Shown here in pieces: positions 1-8,668 of a DNA stretch of 64,000 nucleotides. The first letter of the stretch is position 1, and every line of letters begins with the position of its first letter. The DNA is from Micavibrio aeruginosavorus EPB (GTDB lineage Bacteria; Pseudomonadota; Alphaproteobacteria; Micavibrionales; Micavibrionaceae). A program made the position numbers and the translations under genes. The stretch lies in the NCBI RefSeq assembly GCF_000348745.1, contig NC_020812.1, positions 877,444 through 941,443 on the forward strand. Direction: 5' to 3'. The notes under the pieces were generated by a model, which was not told the origin of the DNA, did no database searches, and saw nothing but the letters and a program-made list of their open reading frames with translations.

Positions 1-49
1 TTTCATGACCTGTATGGTGTGGGGTTGCTTATTGGTCAGCCGATCGCCA

Positions 50-799
50 TCAAAAATTTCTAAATATGACATTCATTGATTGAGATTTATAAATTTGTGT
101 TATGTCGATAATCCGGGTTTGTTGTTTCATAAATCCTAAGGTGGGGCGGTCATCGCTATGAGTGAAGTTTTGAATAGCGTGTGTTCCGGTAAAACCGCGC
201 ATCTCAAGATCGCGTATTATTAATGAAACATCATGTTCGGATATCAGGTCTGTATGAACCGTCGTACGTGTCTCAAATTCTACCGTCTTTTGTGTGCAAA
301 GAATGTCAAGTGTCTGAGAGAATAGTTCATATTTATCGGTTCCGGTGACGCGTTTGAATTTATCCGGCGGTGCTTTGTAATCAAGGGCTATGTAATCAAT
401 TAGGCCGCTATCTATGTGCGACCGGATGATATCCGGTCGCAACCCGTTTGTATCGAGTTTGATGGCATAGCCCATATCTTTTAGATCTTTGATGAAATCT
501 GGTAGTCCTGGATAGGCAGACGCTTCCCCGCCTGAGAGCACCACGCCGTCAAGGAGACCGCGCCGCTTTTTAAGAAAAGCCATGACTTCATGAATATTTC
601 CGCGTCCTTTACCTTTTACAATTTGTGGATTATGGCAGTAAGGGCATCGCATATTACAACCCGTAAACCATACAATGCAGGCTGTTCGTCCGGGAAAATC
701 AAGCATGGTAAATGGCGTAACGGAATAAATAGGGAGAACACCCGGTTTTTTCACCGGGTGTTCATCTGTATTCTGTTTTATCAAGTCTTCTGACTGCAT
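50..799 (-). CDS. nrdG: Anaerobic ribonucleotide reductase activating protein (radical SAM)
   Basis: Radical SAM activase that installs the glycyl radical on NrdD using S-adenosylmethionine and a 4Fe-4S cluster. The cluster motif CNMRCPYC (C-x3-C-x2-C, Cys48, 52 and 55) and a later GGE motif (LSGGEAS) are visible. The chosen ATG at 799 lies 5 nt after the nrdD stop. An upstream in-frame TTG at 850 would overlap nrdD and is less likely. The protein is longer than the short E. coli NrdG and also resembles pyruvate formate-lyase activases, but the adjacent nrdD decides the role. It is co-transcribed behind nrdD. Confidence 0.9.
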   Translation of the reverse strand: MQSEDLIKQNTDEHPVKKPGVLPIYSVTPFTMLDFPGRTACIVWFTGCNMRCPYCHNPQIVKGKGRGNIHEVMAFLKKRRGLLDGVVLSGGEASAYPGLPDFIKDLKDMGYAIKLDTNGLRPDIIRSHIDSGLIDYIALDYKAPPDKFKRVTGTDKYELFSQTLDILCTQKTVEFETRTTVHTDLISEHDVSLIIRDLEMRGFTGTHAIQNFTHSDDRPTLGFMKQQTRIIDITQIYKSQSMNVIFRNF

Positions 800-803
800 T
801 AAA

Positions 804-2834
804 TTATGCGCCTGTAAAGAGATTTCCGGTATCAACCCAGTCTTCAACAAAGTGTTTTCGTTGGCGATGTTCGCCTTTTTTTCCTTTGTTAAAGCTATCG
901 ACAGGACGGAAATATCCCATCACACGTGTCCATACTTTCGTTTTTTCTTTGCAATGAGGACATTCCGGTTGTTCTCCGTTTAGGTATCCGTGTGTGTCGC
1001 AAACTGAAAAAACGGGTGTTATTGTGATGTATGGAAGTTGGTACGTTCCAAGAACCTTTCGAATGAATCGTTTGCAGGCATCAGCGCTGGACAGTTTTTC
1101 GTTCATATAGAGATGCAGGACTGTCCCGCCGGTATATTTGCATTGCAATCTATTCTGCAGCTCGAGTGCCTCAAACGGGTCTTCTGTATGATCGACGGGG
1201 ATCTGAGACGAGTTTGTATAATAGATATTATCCCCAAAGCCAGCCTGAATAATGTCAGGGAAACGTTTTTTATCTTCTTTTGCAAAGCGATATGTTGTCC
1301 CTTCTGCGGGGGTTGCTTCCAAATTATACAGGTTTCCTGTCTGCTCTTGGTAGCCTAGGAGTTTTTCACGCATGTAATCAAGAATATCAAGGCACATTTT
1401 GACGCCACGTTCGTCTGTAATATCGTACGCGTCATCGGTAAAATTCCGAATCATTTCATTCATGCCGTTAACACCAATCGTTGAAAAGTGATTGCGGAAG
1501 AATGGAAGGTATCGGGCTGTGTATGGATATAGTCCTCGATCGTACATTTTTTGCGCGAAAATCCTCTTTTTTTCCAGAGTTGATTTCGAAATATCCATCA
1601 GGCGATCTATCTCTTGTGTCATGCCCAACATATCTCCTTTAAAACGATGGCCAAGTCGCGCCATATTTAAAGTGACAACGCCAATTGATCCGGTCATTTC
1701 AGCCGATCCGAATAATCCGTTTCCACGTTTCAAAAGCTCGCGTAAGTCAAGTTGAAGTCTGCAGCACATGGAGCGGACGGCGCCGGGCGAGTAGGCCTCA
1801 GGGTTTTTCCGGCGTTCTTTAGTTACAGGATCAACGATGAATTGGCTTCCAATAAAGTTTTGGAAATATGATGATCCAACTTTTGCGGTATTTTCAAAAA
1901 TTGCGTCTGCAACTTTGCTGTCCCAGTCAAATTCTTCGGTAATATTAACCGTTGGGATTGGAAAGGTAAAAGGCTGTCCTGCTGAATCGCCTTCTGTCAT
2001 GACCTCATAATAAGCAATGTTAATCATCTCCATTTCTGGGGTGAAGTGTTTGAATGTCATATCTTCCAGGCTACGAATCCCCATATCACGCGATTGTGCT
2101 TTTAATAAAAGGGAAGCGTCATCGACATTTTTGAATAGGTGTAGGTCGCTATATGTTGGGAATTGATTTTTGAGATCGTCTGGAACAGTGATATCAAGCG
2201 TGATATTCGTGAATGGCGATTGCCCCCATCGTGCCGGAACATTCAAATTGTAAACAAACTGGCGAATGGCTTTCTTAACTTCGCGGAACGAAAGCTGATC
2301 GTAAAAGACGTAAGGGGCCAGATAGGTGTCAAAACTGGAAAAAGCCTGCGCGCCCGCCCATTCGGATTGCAAAATTCCTAGGAAGTTACTCATCTGGCCA
2401 AGGGCTTCCCGGAAATGGCGTGGGGGGCGGGATGATGTTCGTCCACCAACGCCGTTAAACCCATCATTTAGAAGCGCTCTCAAAGACCATCCGGCACAAT
2501 AACCCGTCAGACAGTCGAGGTCGTGAATATGGATGTCGCCTTGGCGGTGAGCCAATCCTTCTTCGGGGCTATAAACTTCATCAAGCCAGAAATTCGCAAT
2601 GACCTTACCGGCGACATTGTTAATAAGCCCTGCGTTAGAATAGCCTGTGTTTGCATTCGCATTGATTCGCCAATCTGAACCGGAAATATACTCGCTGACC
2701 GTTTCAGAGCAGTCAATTTTTGTTCCGCCAAATAATGTTACGATCTGGTCTGTGTGGGGATCCGCGGGATGTGTATGGTTCTGTTCGGGTACGTTGTTTT
2801 GTTGGTTTGGCAGGGTCAATGCAGCTTCGGGCAT
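804..2834 (-). CDS. nrdD: Anaerobic (class III) ribonucleoside-triphosphate reductase
   Basis: Oxygen-sensitive glycyl-radical enzyme that reduces ribonucleoside triphosphates to deoxyribonucleotides in the cytoplasm. The C-terminal radical motif RVMGYFRPV is present (Gly about residue 640). It is preceded by a Cys/His-rich metal site (VCDTH...PECPHC). No ATP-cone is evident at the N-terminus, which enters the catalytic barrel region within about 50 residues, so dATP control may differ from the E. coli type. A GAGGAAAA ribosome site precedes the ATG. Its promoter region carries NrdR-like and FNR-like boxes. nrdG follows directly. Confidence 0.95.
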   Translation of the reverse strand: MPEAALTLPNQQNNVPEQNHTHPADPHTDQIVTLFGGTKIDCSETVSEYISGSDWRINANANTGYSNAGLINNVAGKVIANFWLDEVYSPEEGLAHRQGDIHIHDLDCLTGYCAGWSLRALLNDGFNGVGGRTSSRPPRHFREALGQMSNFLGILQSEWAGAQAFSSFDTYLAPYVFYDQLSFREVKKAIRQFVYNLNVPARWGQSPFTNITLDITVPDDLKNQFPTYSDLHLFKNVDDASLLLKAQSRDMGIRSLEDMTFKHFTPEMEMINIAYYEVMTEGDSAGQPFTFPIPTVNITEEFDWDSKVADAIFENTAKVGSSYFQNFIGSQFIVDPVTKERRKNPEAYSPGAVRSMCCRLQLDLRELLKRGNGLFGSAEMTGSIGVVTLNMARLGHRFKGDMLGMTQEIDRLMDISKSTLEKKRIFAQKMYDRGLYPYTARYLPFFRNHFSTIGVNGMNEMIRNFTDDAYDITDERGVKMCLDILDYMREKLLGYQEQTGNLYNLEATPAEGTTYRFAKEDKKRFPDIIQAGFGDNIYYTNSSQIPVDHTEDPFEALELQNRLQCKYTGGTVLHLYMNEKLSSADACKRFIRKVLGTYQLPYITITPVFSVCDTHGYLNGEQPECPHCKEKTKVWTRVMGYFRPVDSFNKGKKGEHRQRKHFVEDWVDTGNLFTGA

Positions 2835-2940
2835 GGTTTTTCCTCGTCTTTTTATGGTTGGTTCTGTGTAACTCTTGAAACTTTGTTAATTCCCATTACG
2901 GTTTCGATCCGCTTTGGGGGGTAAAGATTGCGCATAAAAA

Positions 2941-2956
2941 ACACAAGATGTTGTGT
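2941..2956. promoter_or_regulatory. Candidate NrdR box upstream of nrdD
   Basis: ACACAAGATGTTGTGT is a near-perfect palindrome fitting the 16-bp NrdR consensus (ACAC-W-ATAT-W-GTGT type). It lies about 110 nt upstream of the nrdD start. NrdR normally uses two boxes, and a second was not obvious here. Repression of nrdDG when dNTP or ATP pools are high is inferred from family knowledge. Confidence 0.7.
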
Positions 2957-2995
2957 CTCACCCTTGATTCATACCCTATAGGGCGATTTGCCTAT

Positions 2996-3009
2996 TTGAC
3001 CTGGATCAA
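2996..3009. promoter_or_regulatory. Candidate FNR/ANR box upstream of nrdD
   Basis: TTGACCTGGATCAA matches the FNR dyad TTGAT-N4-ATCAA with one mismatch. It lies about 160 nt upstream of nrdD, on the promoter side of the NrdR box. Together the two sites suggest anaerobic activation combined with nucleotide-dependent repression. Confidence 0.7.
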
Positions 3010-3030
3010 AATTCACATCTTTATAAGATA

Positions 3031-3066
3031 ACAAAAACGGCACCTTGCTTTTCGCAGGGTGCCGTT
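3031..3066 (-). terminator. Intrinsic terminator after ubiTUV
   Basis: The inverted repeat AACGGCACC/GGTGCCGTT (3036-3044 with 3058-3066) extends inward as a GC-rich stem. Read on the minus strand it is followed by a run of T. It lies downstream of the ubiV stop and before the nrdD promoter, so it separates the two anaerobic operons. Confidence 0.8.
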
Positions 3067-3120
3067 GAATCTGGCAATACTCGGGTTTTTATATAGAATT
3101 ACGCAATGTTGCGTATGCGC

Positions 3121-4038
3121 TTATTGATGCGACGAATTTTTCCAGCGATATCCCTCATGCCCATGATAAAATCCGTTTGCTGAAGGGGCATTCAATCCAG
3201 ATTCAGATATCTTTTTGTCGGCGTCCTCTGCGGAAATTTTGTTGTTTAGAACCGCACTAAAACATTCAATTACGGTTAGCATATCGCAGTCATGGGGGGA
3301 AATTCTAAACGCCTTGATACCCATATTTTTCATGTCTCCGATTTCGTGAACAAGATTTAGGCAGGTGTGTGACAACGTTTGGACGCCGTTGATGCAAAGA
3401 AAATTTTTTCCGTCTACGGTCTTCAGAGATAATCCATTTGGATCTTGCTCACACACGAATTGACAATTATCCTTAACGCGTCCATGTGATCTGGCGTGAT
3501 AACAGCGAGCAGATAAAGCCAAGCCAACACGGCCGTACACTTGAGCTTCCAGGCAAACATTGTGTGCGTATGCTGCTTTGCACAGGATCGCAATAGCGCT
3601 GGCGGGTAATTCGGCGGGAATTGTAATATGTGTCGCGCCGTGTTGAGCCAGATAGGACAATGTCTCTTCATTATAGGTGTTAAAATATTGTCCGATTCTG
3701 TGCGATTTTCCGCGCAAATGATAAAGAGCAGAGGCATCGTTCGCTTCAATCTCAAAATCATTCATCTCACAAAGGCCGGCAGTCATTTTCCTTTCTCGTG
3801 CGATCATAACTTCTGATAGTGATGAAAAAACAACCTTTTTTCCTGCCCGTAAAAGACGCTCTGATACGTCTGCGTAATGATCTTCAAAAAATGGCGATCT
3901 TTTAGAGCAGATTACCTCTCCTAAATAAACCGTGTTAATAGGAGATTCATCCGCGATTTTAAAATAAAAATCACGTTTTTTCTCGGCGGGCCAGTGGAAC
4001 AGGATGGGGCCAAGTGTTAAGTATGATTCATTTTTCAT
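3121..4038 (-). CDS. ubiV: O2-independent ubiquinone biosynthesis protein UbiV (U32 peptidase family)
   Basis: Partner of UbiU in a heterodimer with 4Fe-4S clusters that performs the ring hydroxylations of ubiquinone synthesis without oxygen. Four cysteines placed like the cluster ligands are visible: one in VICSKR and three in ARCYHARSHG...NCQFVCEQ. The ATG at 4038 is chosen because it directly follows the ubiU stop (TAAAATG) and has a GGTGGAGAT ribosome site. An in-frame start 24 nt earlier would overlap ubiU. It is the last gene of the ubiT-ubiU-ubiV operon and is followed by a terminator. Annotation as a protease would be misleading. Confidence 0.9.
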   Translation of the reverse strand: MKNESYLTLGPILFHWPAEKKRDFYFKIADESPINTVYLGEVICSKRSPFFEDHYADVSERLLRAGKKVVFSSLSEVMIARERKMTAGLCEMNDFEIEANDASALYHLRGKSHRIGQYFNTYNEETLSYLAQHGATHITIPAELPASAIAILCKAAYAHNVCLEAQVYGRVGLALSARCYHARSHGRVKDNCQFVCEQDPNGLSLKTVDGKNFLCINGVQTLSHTCLNLVHEIGDMKNMGIKAFRISPHDCDMLTVIECFSAVLNNKISAEDADKKISESGLNAPSANGFYHGHEGYRWKNSSHQ

Positions 4039-4039
4039 T

Positions 4040-5047
4040 TTATCTCCACCGTTTGCTTTCATATGCGCCTTGTGTCTGTTTGTGCCCTTCTGTCAAGCTG
4101 AGGAGCTTATCTGTTTTGACATCTCTTCCTGACAGAGCGCAATCAACCGCTTCGCGCCATGACGAAACCACGGTTTGTATGTAAGCTTTTGATCGCTGGC
4201 GGCCCTCAATTTTGAAAGCGTCAACGCCAGCTTTGATTAATTCCGGAAGTAAGTCTGCAAGGTTAAGGCTTACGGGTTCTTCAAACGCATAGTAGGGATT
4301 GTCCTTATGTTGGACGAGATATCGACCCTTGCATATTGTTGGGTATCCTGGATTTTGTGTGCAGGAGAAACAATCAATCGTGAAGCCATTTAACTTGGCG
4401 GTCAACGTTTTGTCTTTGTCCTCTTCATATGAAACGTGATGTGCTGGCGAGCATACACCATCCATATTCGTAGATAGGCCTGTTGCGTAGTTGGTTAGGC
4501 TACACCGCCCTTCGGCCATCAGTCCGTGATTCCCGAATATGAAACATTCAATCTCGCAAAAAATATCTTTCTTTAGAGATTTAATTTCTGGGATAGTTAG
4601 AATGCGGGGGAGAACAACGCGTTGGACATTAAACTCCTCACAATAGTATTTAATGGCCTCGATCGATGGGGCTCCAGCTTGCACAGACAGATGCAGGCGT
4701 AGGTTTGGATGCTTACGGCGAGCGTAATTGGCAACGCCAATGTCGGCGACAATTATAGCATCAACGCCGATATCAACGGCATCGTCGATAGCCTTCTTCC
4801 AGAGCTCAAATTTTCCTGCTGGTGGAAATGTATTAGTGGCCAGAAGAACCTTTGTTTTTCGGTCATGTGCGTATTTAACGCATTCAGCCAACTCATCGAA
4901 TGAGAAGTTCAGGCCAGGAAAATTTCGCGCATTTGTGGCATTCTTGAAGCCGCAGTACACTGCATCCGCACCGGAATCGACGGCTGTTTTTAGCGCGGCG
5001 GGGGTCCCGGCTGGGCAAACAAGTTCTGGCTTATGTTGGGTGGGCAT
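4040..5047 (-). CDS. ubiU: O2-independent ubiquinone biosynthesis protein UbiU (U32 peptidase family)
   Basis: Iron-sulphur member of the U32 family that works with UbiV in anaerobic ubiquinone hydroxylation. It starts with the family pattern PELVCPAGTPAALKTAVDSG. Cluster-type cysteines lie in GRCSLTNY, GVCSPAH, DCFSCTQ and TICKGRY. Length (335 aa) is typical. The start overlaps the end of ubiT by 17 nt and is preceded by AAAGG, implying translational coupling. The order ubiT-ubiU-ubiV supports the ubiquinone role over the older protease label. Confidence 0.93.
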   Translation of the reverse strand: MPTQHKPELVCPAGTPAALKTAVDSGADAVYCGFKNATNARNFPGLNFSFDELAECVKYAHDRKTKVLLATNTFPPAGKFELWKKAIDDAVDIGVDAIIVADIGVANYARRKHPNLRLHLSVQAGAPSIEAIKYYCEEFNVQRVVLPRILTIPEIKSLKKDIFCEIECFIFGNHGLMAEGRCSLTNYATGLSTNMDGVCSPAHHVSYEEDKDKTLTAKLNGFTIDCFSCTQNPGYPTICKGRYLVQHKDNPYYAFEEPVSLNLADLLPELIKAGVDAFKIEGRQRSKAYIQTVVSSWREAVDCALSGRDVKTDKLLSLTEGHKQTQGAYESKRWR

Positions 5048-5570
5048 GGGGAGTGACCTTTCGGGCGATATTCAAAATTTTTTTCCCTGGTTTGCCAAAA
5101 AAATGGGCAACATAGTCGGCGATATTGCCATCAATGTCGTCCAGCGCGTTCCGCAGGCAAACAACTGCTTCAGTGTCACCTTCTATATAAATGTCCCTGC
5201 TGAAGAAAAGGGCGTCACCATCGTAACGGCCATCAATCATTCCCAGAAGCGTCAAGAATGAGCCGGAAATTCGACACGCTGCGTTGGGACAATCCCGATT
5301 TCTGCTTGCCTTTAATCGGGGCGATTTTGGATCGGGGCGCAGGCAAATGATAAAGGGAAGATTGGTGGCATCAATCACGAACCATTTGTGGTGATGCCCC
5401 TCCAGTCTCTGGAAAAGACGAGGTTCGGACGCGGATATGAAATTTACTAGGCGCATCAATGTATTATTTACGAGCGGTATAGGAATTATACGCATCATCA
5501 AGAGAAACCCGTTCTCAAGCGAAAGGCGATGGATATTTTCCAAGTTGCGATGTGATGAATTCCTATGCAT
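5031..5570 (-). CDS. ubiT: SCP2-domain ubiquinone biosynthesis accessory protein UbiT
   Basis: SCP2-like lipid-binding protein thought to carry hydrophobic quinone precursors for the UbiU-UbiV enzyme. The SCP2 signature is seen in DALFFSRDIYIEGDTEAVV. It heads the ubiTUV operon. The FNR-like box at 5605-5618 lies only 35 nt from the first ATG. If FNR binds near -41.5, transcription would begin about at that ATG, so the true start may be a later methionine such as the MM pair near 5498. No strong ribosome site decides between them. Confidence 0.82.
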   Translation of the reverse strand: MHRNSSHRNLENIHRLSLENGFLLMMRIIPIPLVNNTLMRLVNFISASEPRLFQRLEGHHHKWFVIDATNLPFIICLRPDPKSPRLKASRNRDCPNAACRISGSFLTLLGMIDGRYDGDALFFSRDIYIEGDTEAVVCLRNALDDIDGNIADYVAHFFGKPGKKILNIARKVTPHAHPT

Positions 5571-5604
5571 GGCCGCATGCTATGCTAGGTCTGTGCAAAT
5601 GAAT

Positions 5605-5618
5605 TTGACCCAAATCAA
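5605..5618. promoter_or_regulatory. Candidate FNR/ANR box upstream of ubiT
   Basis: TTGACCCAAATCAA matches the FNR dyad TTGAT-N4-ATCAA with one mismatch. It is oriented and spaced to drive ubiTUV. A near-identical box stands before nrdD, so both anaerobic operons probably share one oxygen-sensing regulator. No such regulator is encoded in the window. Confidence 0.7.
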
Positions 5619-5729
5619 GTCGTTCTGTCTCAGAGAACAGGAATAGATAATCACGGTTATCCTCTTTGACGACTCCGTTCCAAACGGGGTTTTTAGTGTT
5701 TTTCTTCAGGAGGTTTTTGTATTTTTCAA

Positions 5730-5990
5730 TTCCCATCGCGTCGAGACGGCGTTCCGTTTGTTGCAGGGCGGGCCAAGACGGGCGCGATGGTTCTATCACC
5801 CGCAGATAAGCCGCGAAATATTCGTGATCCTTTTGATCGCCCAGAAGCAGAAATCCGTGCGTGGGTGCAGGGTATCATCTGGCGGGACGAACATTTTCGT
5901 GGAATGCCGCTTCAAAAAATTGCTGATCGGGAAGGTGTGTCTGCCACACATATTCTCAAATACATCAACAGGGCACTCGAGGTCGCTTGA
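5730..5990 (+). pseudogene. C-terminal fragment of a large serine recombinase
   Basis: The reading frame ending in TGA at 5988-5990 encodes a tail closely similar to the last 75 or so residues of the intact recombinase at 27927-29477. Shared strings include DPF-RPEAE, W-RDEHF-GMP and EREGVSATHI-KYIN (DREGVSATHI here). Similarity begins around RAKTGAMVLSP near 5757. No catalytic serine domain lies upstream, where the sequence becomes the ubiT promoter region. It is a remnant of an older insertion, not a functional gene. Confidence 0.85.
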
Positions 5991-6344
5991 TTTTCGGTGA
6001 AGAAATGAGGCTGGCCATATCGCCAAACCTAACTCGAAATTGTGGAACTGAGAAAAACGGGAGGGATACTCTGAATTGGCGCATTCTCAGTGCTGTGTTT
6101 GTCTAGGGAGATCCAAGAACCGCGCGGAATGCCGGGGCTTTGGGGCTGTATTCTCAGAAGTTAGGATTCCCTGAGACTAGATGGCGGTGTGCGTAGTCAC
6201 CGTCGAACTATTCTCAACAGAATTCCCTGTTTTTCAGGGAAAATACAGGGAATTCTGTTGGAGTACTTTTTAAATGATGGCAGACATTATTTATTTAACA
6301 TAATAAATAATGTGATCCGTGCCAATAATTCGTATCTTAATTAA
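5991..6344. other. Non-coding junction between recombinase remnant and tyrosine recombinase
   Basis: No convincing gene is present. The stretch holds three ATTCTCA words (about 6083, 6151 and 6210), an AACTCGAAA...ACTGAGAA segment near 6031-6054, and a perfect 16-bp inverted repeat at 6215-6260. The final 80 bases before the recombinase stop are very AT-rich. It may contain recombination or attachment sequences. Confidence 0.5.
6215..6260. repeat. Perfect 16-bp inverted repeat
   Basis: CAACAGAATTCCCTGT at 6215-6230 is mirrored exactly by ACAGGGAATTCTGTTG at 6245-6260, with a 14-nt spacer that itself contains CAGGG. No T-run follows on either side, so a classical terminator is unlikely. The dyad lies 85 nt beyond the stop of the tyrosine recombinase and could be a recombination core or operator. 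Confidence 0.8.
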
Positions 6345-8558
6345 CTATGCAGTGTCCCAAACCTGATTCAGAATTTTGGCTGCCAATGCGGCCTTGTCTT
6401 GGGGAAGGAAGCGCCCATAGTGCTTGGCAACCATATCCGGCGTGTCTTGTATGGCGTAGCTTGCCTGCTCATATGAGCCTGTTTGTTTCAGTATATGCGT
6501 GGCCAAAACATCTCGAACGTTGTGTGGCCCATGAGGTAGCAAGCCTTTAATCGCGCCACGGCCTGTGTATGGATTGTATATTCCGTATCGTTGAATAATG
6601 AGCCGCCATGCTTCGTAAAAGTTAGTTTGGTTGTACGAAGCGTCCGTCGTTGAGGTCTTTACAGTTTTGACAAAAAACGTACCGGGATCTTGGGCGTCAC
6701 GGAGCAACGTAGGGCGATGCATTTCAAGATATTCTGCAATATATCTATATAGATCCCCCAAATCTGGTAGGAGCAATCTAAAGGGCTTGTTTGAAAAATA
6801 GGAAGAGTCTGAATTTTTAAAGGCTACGGACGGAATAAAAACTTCCCAGGCATTATCACGGTAATTCCAGCGCATTTCACCTCTCTTCATATCTGCAAGG
6901 CGACGTTCTGGTGTTGGGGGACTATCTAAAGGACAAATGAGCAATTGCCGGAGGTTTTTTTGCCGTAAGCCCAAATGTAATCCCAGCCTTATCATGAGGA
7001 AAGATCGTACAGATTCGGCTGCAGCGATCGGGTATCGCTTATAGTCTGGCATAAATTTGGCAACTTCCTCGGCGATCTTTTTGTATTCTCCAAGAGGGGA
7101 TGGGGACTCAAGTATTGGAAGAATAGGCTCGAATGGGTCTCTGTGTACTTTTGCGACATGCTTGATCTCTTTCAATCGGTTATGCGCGTGTTTCAGATAG
7201 TTGTCGCATGCAGAATTCCAATTTTCTTGCACGAACTTGATTTCATCTGGTGAGATCAGTCCGGGTATTGGCTTAAGCTTTGCTGCGAGTTGCGGGCGCT
7301 GTCTTAGCCATCCTGTATCTTTCCGCGTTAATGAAAGAGAAACGCTGATCATGTCTATTTCCCATGTTGTATAGAACCCCCTACGTTTCTCGCGCCACTG
7401 CAGATACCAATCCCATACCTGTGGAAAGATTAGCAATGCGAACGTGATGTCGTATATTGAGACTCCAAGTCCTTTTGTGTGTGAATCTTTAGCTGCAGAT
7501 AGAGCGCCAAACATCAAGCCAAGGTGTTCTACTTTTTGAGATGCGGTTTCTTGATTCCAGACGCCGTTTCTTTGATCTCCTATGGAGGTTAACGTGGATG
7601 TTTTGAACTTAACTAAATCGCTCATCTCTTCAGATAAACCTGCCGGTGCATCTTCGTTATGCGATGATTGCTTTTTGTTTCTAGGTTGAGGGTTGTTTCC
7701 ATAGCTATCAATAACGTTGGGAAAGCGCACTGAAAATCTGTGTTTAATGGCGCTTCGTTGGTAGCGTCTATATTCGGTTGATCCTGAAATAACAACATTT
7801 CTAACCCAGTTAATGATCTCTTCTTTCTCAGTGTTGCTACGAGAGTTAAAATCGTCTGGTAAATGCCACGATAGTCGCCGTCTTTCTGCGGCGGAGATGT
7901 TTTTCATTTTGTGTCCATGTAATGATCGATTAGAGAATGAAATTTTCTTTTTGAAATATCCCGTAGGAAGCTGATATCGCTTTTCGATCCTGTTTAATAT
8001 TTCCATGCTTGTTATGCTCCGCGGTATTTTTGTTCCCTTTCTCCAGGCGGATATTGTTGTTCTTTGAATTTTTTCATTCGGTAGGGTGATTGCGCTATGC
8101 AGGAACCAGGAACTCTCGCCATATCTTTTCATATGCAGATCTAAAGCTTCGTGGAAAACTTCTGGGTCATCCCATGGATCTGATGATGATAATGCAGCCT
8201 GTTGCCTAATTTTAGGCCTATCAGTTATTTTATCGGTGGTTATTTCGTGGAGGGGTTTTGATTTTGTGCTTCTGTAGCTTTTGTTTCTTCTGATTTCTCT
8301 GATTAGTGCATCAAAGCAGGGTTCTATAACTCGTTTAGCTTTAGATAGTGATGAGTGATCAATTTTTGTAGCCGCGGAAATCTCTTTCCAGTTCAATCCG
8401 TTTCTGGCCAATGGTGGGATTTTCTGGTGATCGAAAAGATCAAGAAGGTAGTTTTGAAGACGATTTATTTCTTTATTGGAGAGAACCGTTGATGCTCGTT
8501 TGGTGCAAAAGTCTGCAATCATCTGGCTAAAAACATCTACATTTTTTGCTGTGCTCAT
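6345..8558 (-). CDS. Large tyrosine-type site-specific recombinase
   Basis: DNA breaking-rejoining enzyme of the tyrosine recombinase family, at 737 aa about twice the usual integrase length. The C-terminal catalytic domain shows an Arg in LGLRQKNLRQ (about 534), HNVRD (His679, Arg682) and the nucleophile in AKHYGRF (Tyr714). The long N-terminal half looks helical and DNA-binding (NWKEISAATKIDHSSLSKAK resembles a helix-turn-helix) but was not assigned to a family. An AAGGAAAC ribosome site precedes the ATG. An inverted repeat lies just past the stop. It probably mobilises part of this AT-rich region. Confidence 0.85.
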   Translation of the reverse strand: MSTAKNVDVFSQMIADFCTKRASTVLSNKEINRLQNYLLDLFDHQKIPPLARNGLNWKEISAATKIDHSSLSKAKRVIEPCFDALIREIRRNKSYRSTKSKPLHEITTDKITDRPKIRQQAALSSSDPWDDPEVFHEALDLHMKRYGESSWFLHSAITLPNEKIQRTTISAWRKGTKIPRSITSMEILNRIEKRYQLPTGYFKKKISFSNRSLHGHKMKNISAAERRRLSWHLPDDFNSRSNTEKEEIINWVRNVVISGSTEYRRYQRSAIKHRFSVRFPNVIDSYGNNPQPRNKKQSSHNEDAPAGLSEEMSDLVKFKTSTLTSIGDQRNGVWNQETASQKVEHLGLMFGALSAAKDSHTKGLGVSIYDITFALLIFPQVWDWYLQWREKRRGFYTTWEIDMISVSLSLTRKDTGWLRQRPQLAAKLKPIPGLISPDEIKFVQENWNSACDNYLKHAHNRLKEIKHVAKVHRDPFEPILPILESPSPLGEYKKIAEEVAKFMPDYKRYPIAAAESVRSFLMIRLGLHLGLRQKNLRQLLICPLDSPPTPERRLADMKRGEMRWNYRDNAWEVFIPSVAFKNSDSSYFSNKPFRLLLPDLGDLYRYIAEYLEMHRPTLLRDAQDPGTFFVKTVKTSTTDASYNQTNFYEAWRLIIQRYGIYNPYTGRGAIKGLLPHGPHNVRDVLATHILKQTGSYEQASYAIQDTPDMVAKHYGRFLPQDKAALAAKILNQVWDTA

Positions 8559-8599
8559 TTTGTTTCCTTAAAAATAATTTCATCAGTAGGTTTCCTGTA

Positions 8600-8639
8600 A
8601 AAATAGCGCCCTCCTTGTCCAAAAGGAGGGCGCTATTTT
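8600..8639. terminator. Strong bidirectional stem-loop terminator
   Basis: Perfect 17-bp arms, AAAATAGCGCCCTCCTT (8600-8616) and AAGGAGGGCGCTATTTT (8623-8639), enclose a 6-nt loop and have A/T-rich flanks. It lies just upstream of the tyrosine recombinase start and isolates that gene from transcription coming from the right. Confidence 0.85.
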
Positions 8640-8668
8640 GGGATGATCGAGAGAGGTAATTGATTTTT

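Noticed and set aside
1-49. Possible start of another minus-strand gene at the window edge
   Set aside because: Only an ATG near position 6 and too little sequence to judge.
5563-5799. Minus-strand frame of 78 codons between ubiT and the recombinase fragment
   Set aside because: It contains the FNR-like box and the ubiT promoter and overlaps the recombinase remnant; no ribosome site or family.
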